Part shown: positions 63,429 through 64,000 of the stretch, one piece after another
How positions within the stretch are numbered: position 1 is the first letter of the stretch
Layout of the letters: the number at the start of each line of letters is the position of its first letter
DNA from: Methylopila henanensis
GTDB taxonomy: Bacteria > Pseudomonadota > Alphaproteobacteria > Rhizobiales > Methylopilaceae
Direction of reading: 5' to 3'
Length of the DNA stretch: 64,000 nucleotides
Assembly: GCF_042681025.1 (NCBI RefSeq)
Contig: NZ_JBHUER010000004.1
Coordinates: forward strand, 124,001-188,000
Notes under the pieces: model-generated
Told to the model about the DNA's origin: nothing
The model's input: only the letters and a program-made list of their open reading frames with translations
Database searches by the model: none
Program-made: the position numbers and the translations under genes

Positions 63429-64000
63429 ATGGACGTCGCGAACTCTCTCCGGGTCTTCGTTCGGACCGTCGAGACGGGCTCGCTCTCGCAGGCCGCCCGT
63501 GATCTCGGCCTCGCGCAGCCGGCGGCGAGCAAGCTCCTGCGGAAGATGGAGGAGCATTGCGGGGCGAGCCTGTTCCACCGCTCGCGACGCGGCATGGCCC
63601 CCACGGCGGCCGGCCGCCGTCTGCACGCGCTCTGCGGCGACGCTCTGGCAACGATCGACGAAGCGCTCGCGACCGTTCGGGCCGAGGGCGACGAGATTTC
63701 CGGAAACGTCCGGATCCACAGCCCCGCCTGCCTCGGAGAGCGTCATCTTCACCGTATCGCGGAGAGTTTCCGCGACCGGCACCGCACGGTCTCGGTCGAC
63801 TTGATCCTGGGAAACGCCGGCGTCGATCTCGCGGACGAGCGGATCGACCTCGCCTTCGGGCTCAGGCGCGCGACGCAAGCCGACGTCCAGGAGCGCCGGA
63901 TCGGGATCGCCCGGCGCGTTCTCGTGGCGTCGCCCGACTATCTCGCGCGGAGGGGCGCGCCCGGAACGCCCGCGGAGCTGACAGCCCACGACGTCGCGGT
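63429..64000 (+). CDS. LysR-family regulator, 3-prime end outside the window
   Basis: The first 190 residues are present. HTH: SLRVFVRTVETGSLSQAARD with LGLAQPAASKLLRKMEEHCG and FHRSRRGMAPTAAG. The effector domain starts near residue 90 (GNVRIHSPACLGERHLHRIA). It is divergent from the second hydrolase and probably regulates it. ATG 63429 follows GAGGAGA; an out-of-frame ATG overlaps it at 63425. Confidence 0.9.
   Translation, partial: MDVANSLRVFVRTVETGSLSQAARDLGLAQPAASKLLRKMEEHCGASLFHRSRRGMAPTAAGRRLHALCGDALATIDEALATVRAEGDEISGNVRIHSPACLGERHLHRIAESFRDRHRTVSVDLILGNAGVDLADERIDLAFGLRRATQADVQERRIGIARRVLVASPDYLARRGAPGTPAELTAHDVA

Overview
The window is a GC-rich chromosome segment from an alphaproteobacterium, most likely Hyphomicrobiales (Rhizobiales) and probably a methylotroph. 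The evidence is the CtrA pathway gene cckA, two sites matching the CtrA consensus TTAA-N7-TTAA, an alphaproteobacterial SOS box (GTTC-N7-GTTC) before recA, the ATP synthase zeta-type inhibitor, candidate serC and ybhL RNA leaders (motifs described only from alphaproteobacteria), PHA-metabolism genes and a lanthanide-type methanol dehydrogenase, xoxF. A Methylopila/Hansschlegelia/Methylobacterium-type organism would fit, but the genus is inference. Most genes are chromosomal housekeeping genes. No rRNA, tRNA, CRISPR array, phage or insertion sequence was found. Two runs of N (29662-29685 and 51806-51881) fall inside genes.

Layout. 1-9000: start of phaA, phaR, ispA, mtgA, rpmF, an EAL phosphodiesterase, a CenR/OtpR-like regulator with a cNMP-binding partner, an L,D-transpeptidase, and a Bax-inhibitor-1 family gene with a ybhL-type leader. 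9010-17170: a flagellar export and basal-body block (fliP-fliO on minus; flgB-flgC-fliE-fliQ-fliR-flhB on plus) followed by the cell-cycle kinase cckA. 17230-28000: recA, alaS, icd, an MFS transporter, trmJ and purB, with two unknown membrane-protein genes set between them. 28000-31330: an SCO protein overlapping a Tat-exported metallo-beta-lactamase-fold protein, an SH3 protein with a Gly/Arg/Pro/Asp repeat tail, and the zeta inhibitor. 31430-38750: ftsH, glmM, a 907-residue RTX calcium-binding protein and an outer-membrane beta-barrel protein. 38860-43420: the serine block serC-sseB-serA, then grpE. 43438-52560: the pbpC/alpha-2-macroglobulin operon and a GT-C-like membrane protein. 52700-59130: alcohol dehydrogenase, glutaminase, and a NarL-type response regulator plus histidine kinase divergent from xoxF. 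59210-64000: threonine aldolase and two LysR genes, each divergent from an exported alpha/beta-hydrolase.

How the parts connect. CckA feeds the CtrA phosphorelay, and a CtrA-type box lies in front of the flagellar operon that cckA follows; a second box lies between the RTX and porin genes, suggesting cell-cycle timing of the surface. CenR, Ldt, MtgA, PbpC and alpha-2-macroglobulin are all envelope functions. XoxF beside its own two-component system, together with SerC, SerA, threonine aldolase and PHA control, fits C1 metabolism through serine/glycine. RpoH-like promoters precede ftsH and grpE.

The most novel points are a chain of three overlapping palindromes between the two-component system and xoxF, an sseB gene inside the serC-serA block behind a 112-bp palindromic repeat, the mirror-image LysR/Tat-hydrolase modules, and two unstudied membrane-protein genes with similar AT-rich upstream regions.
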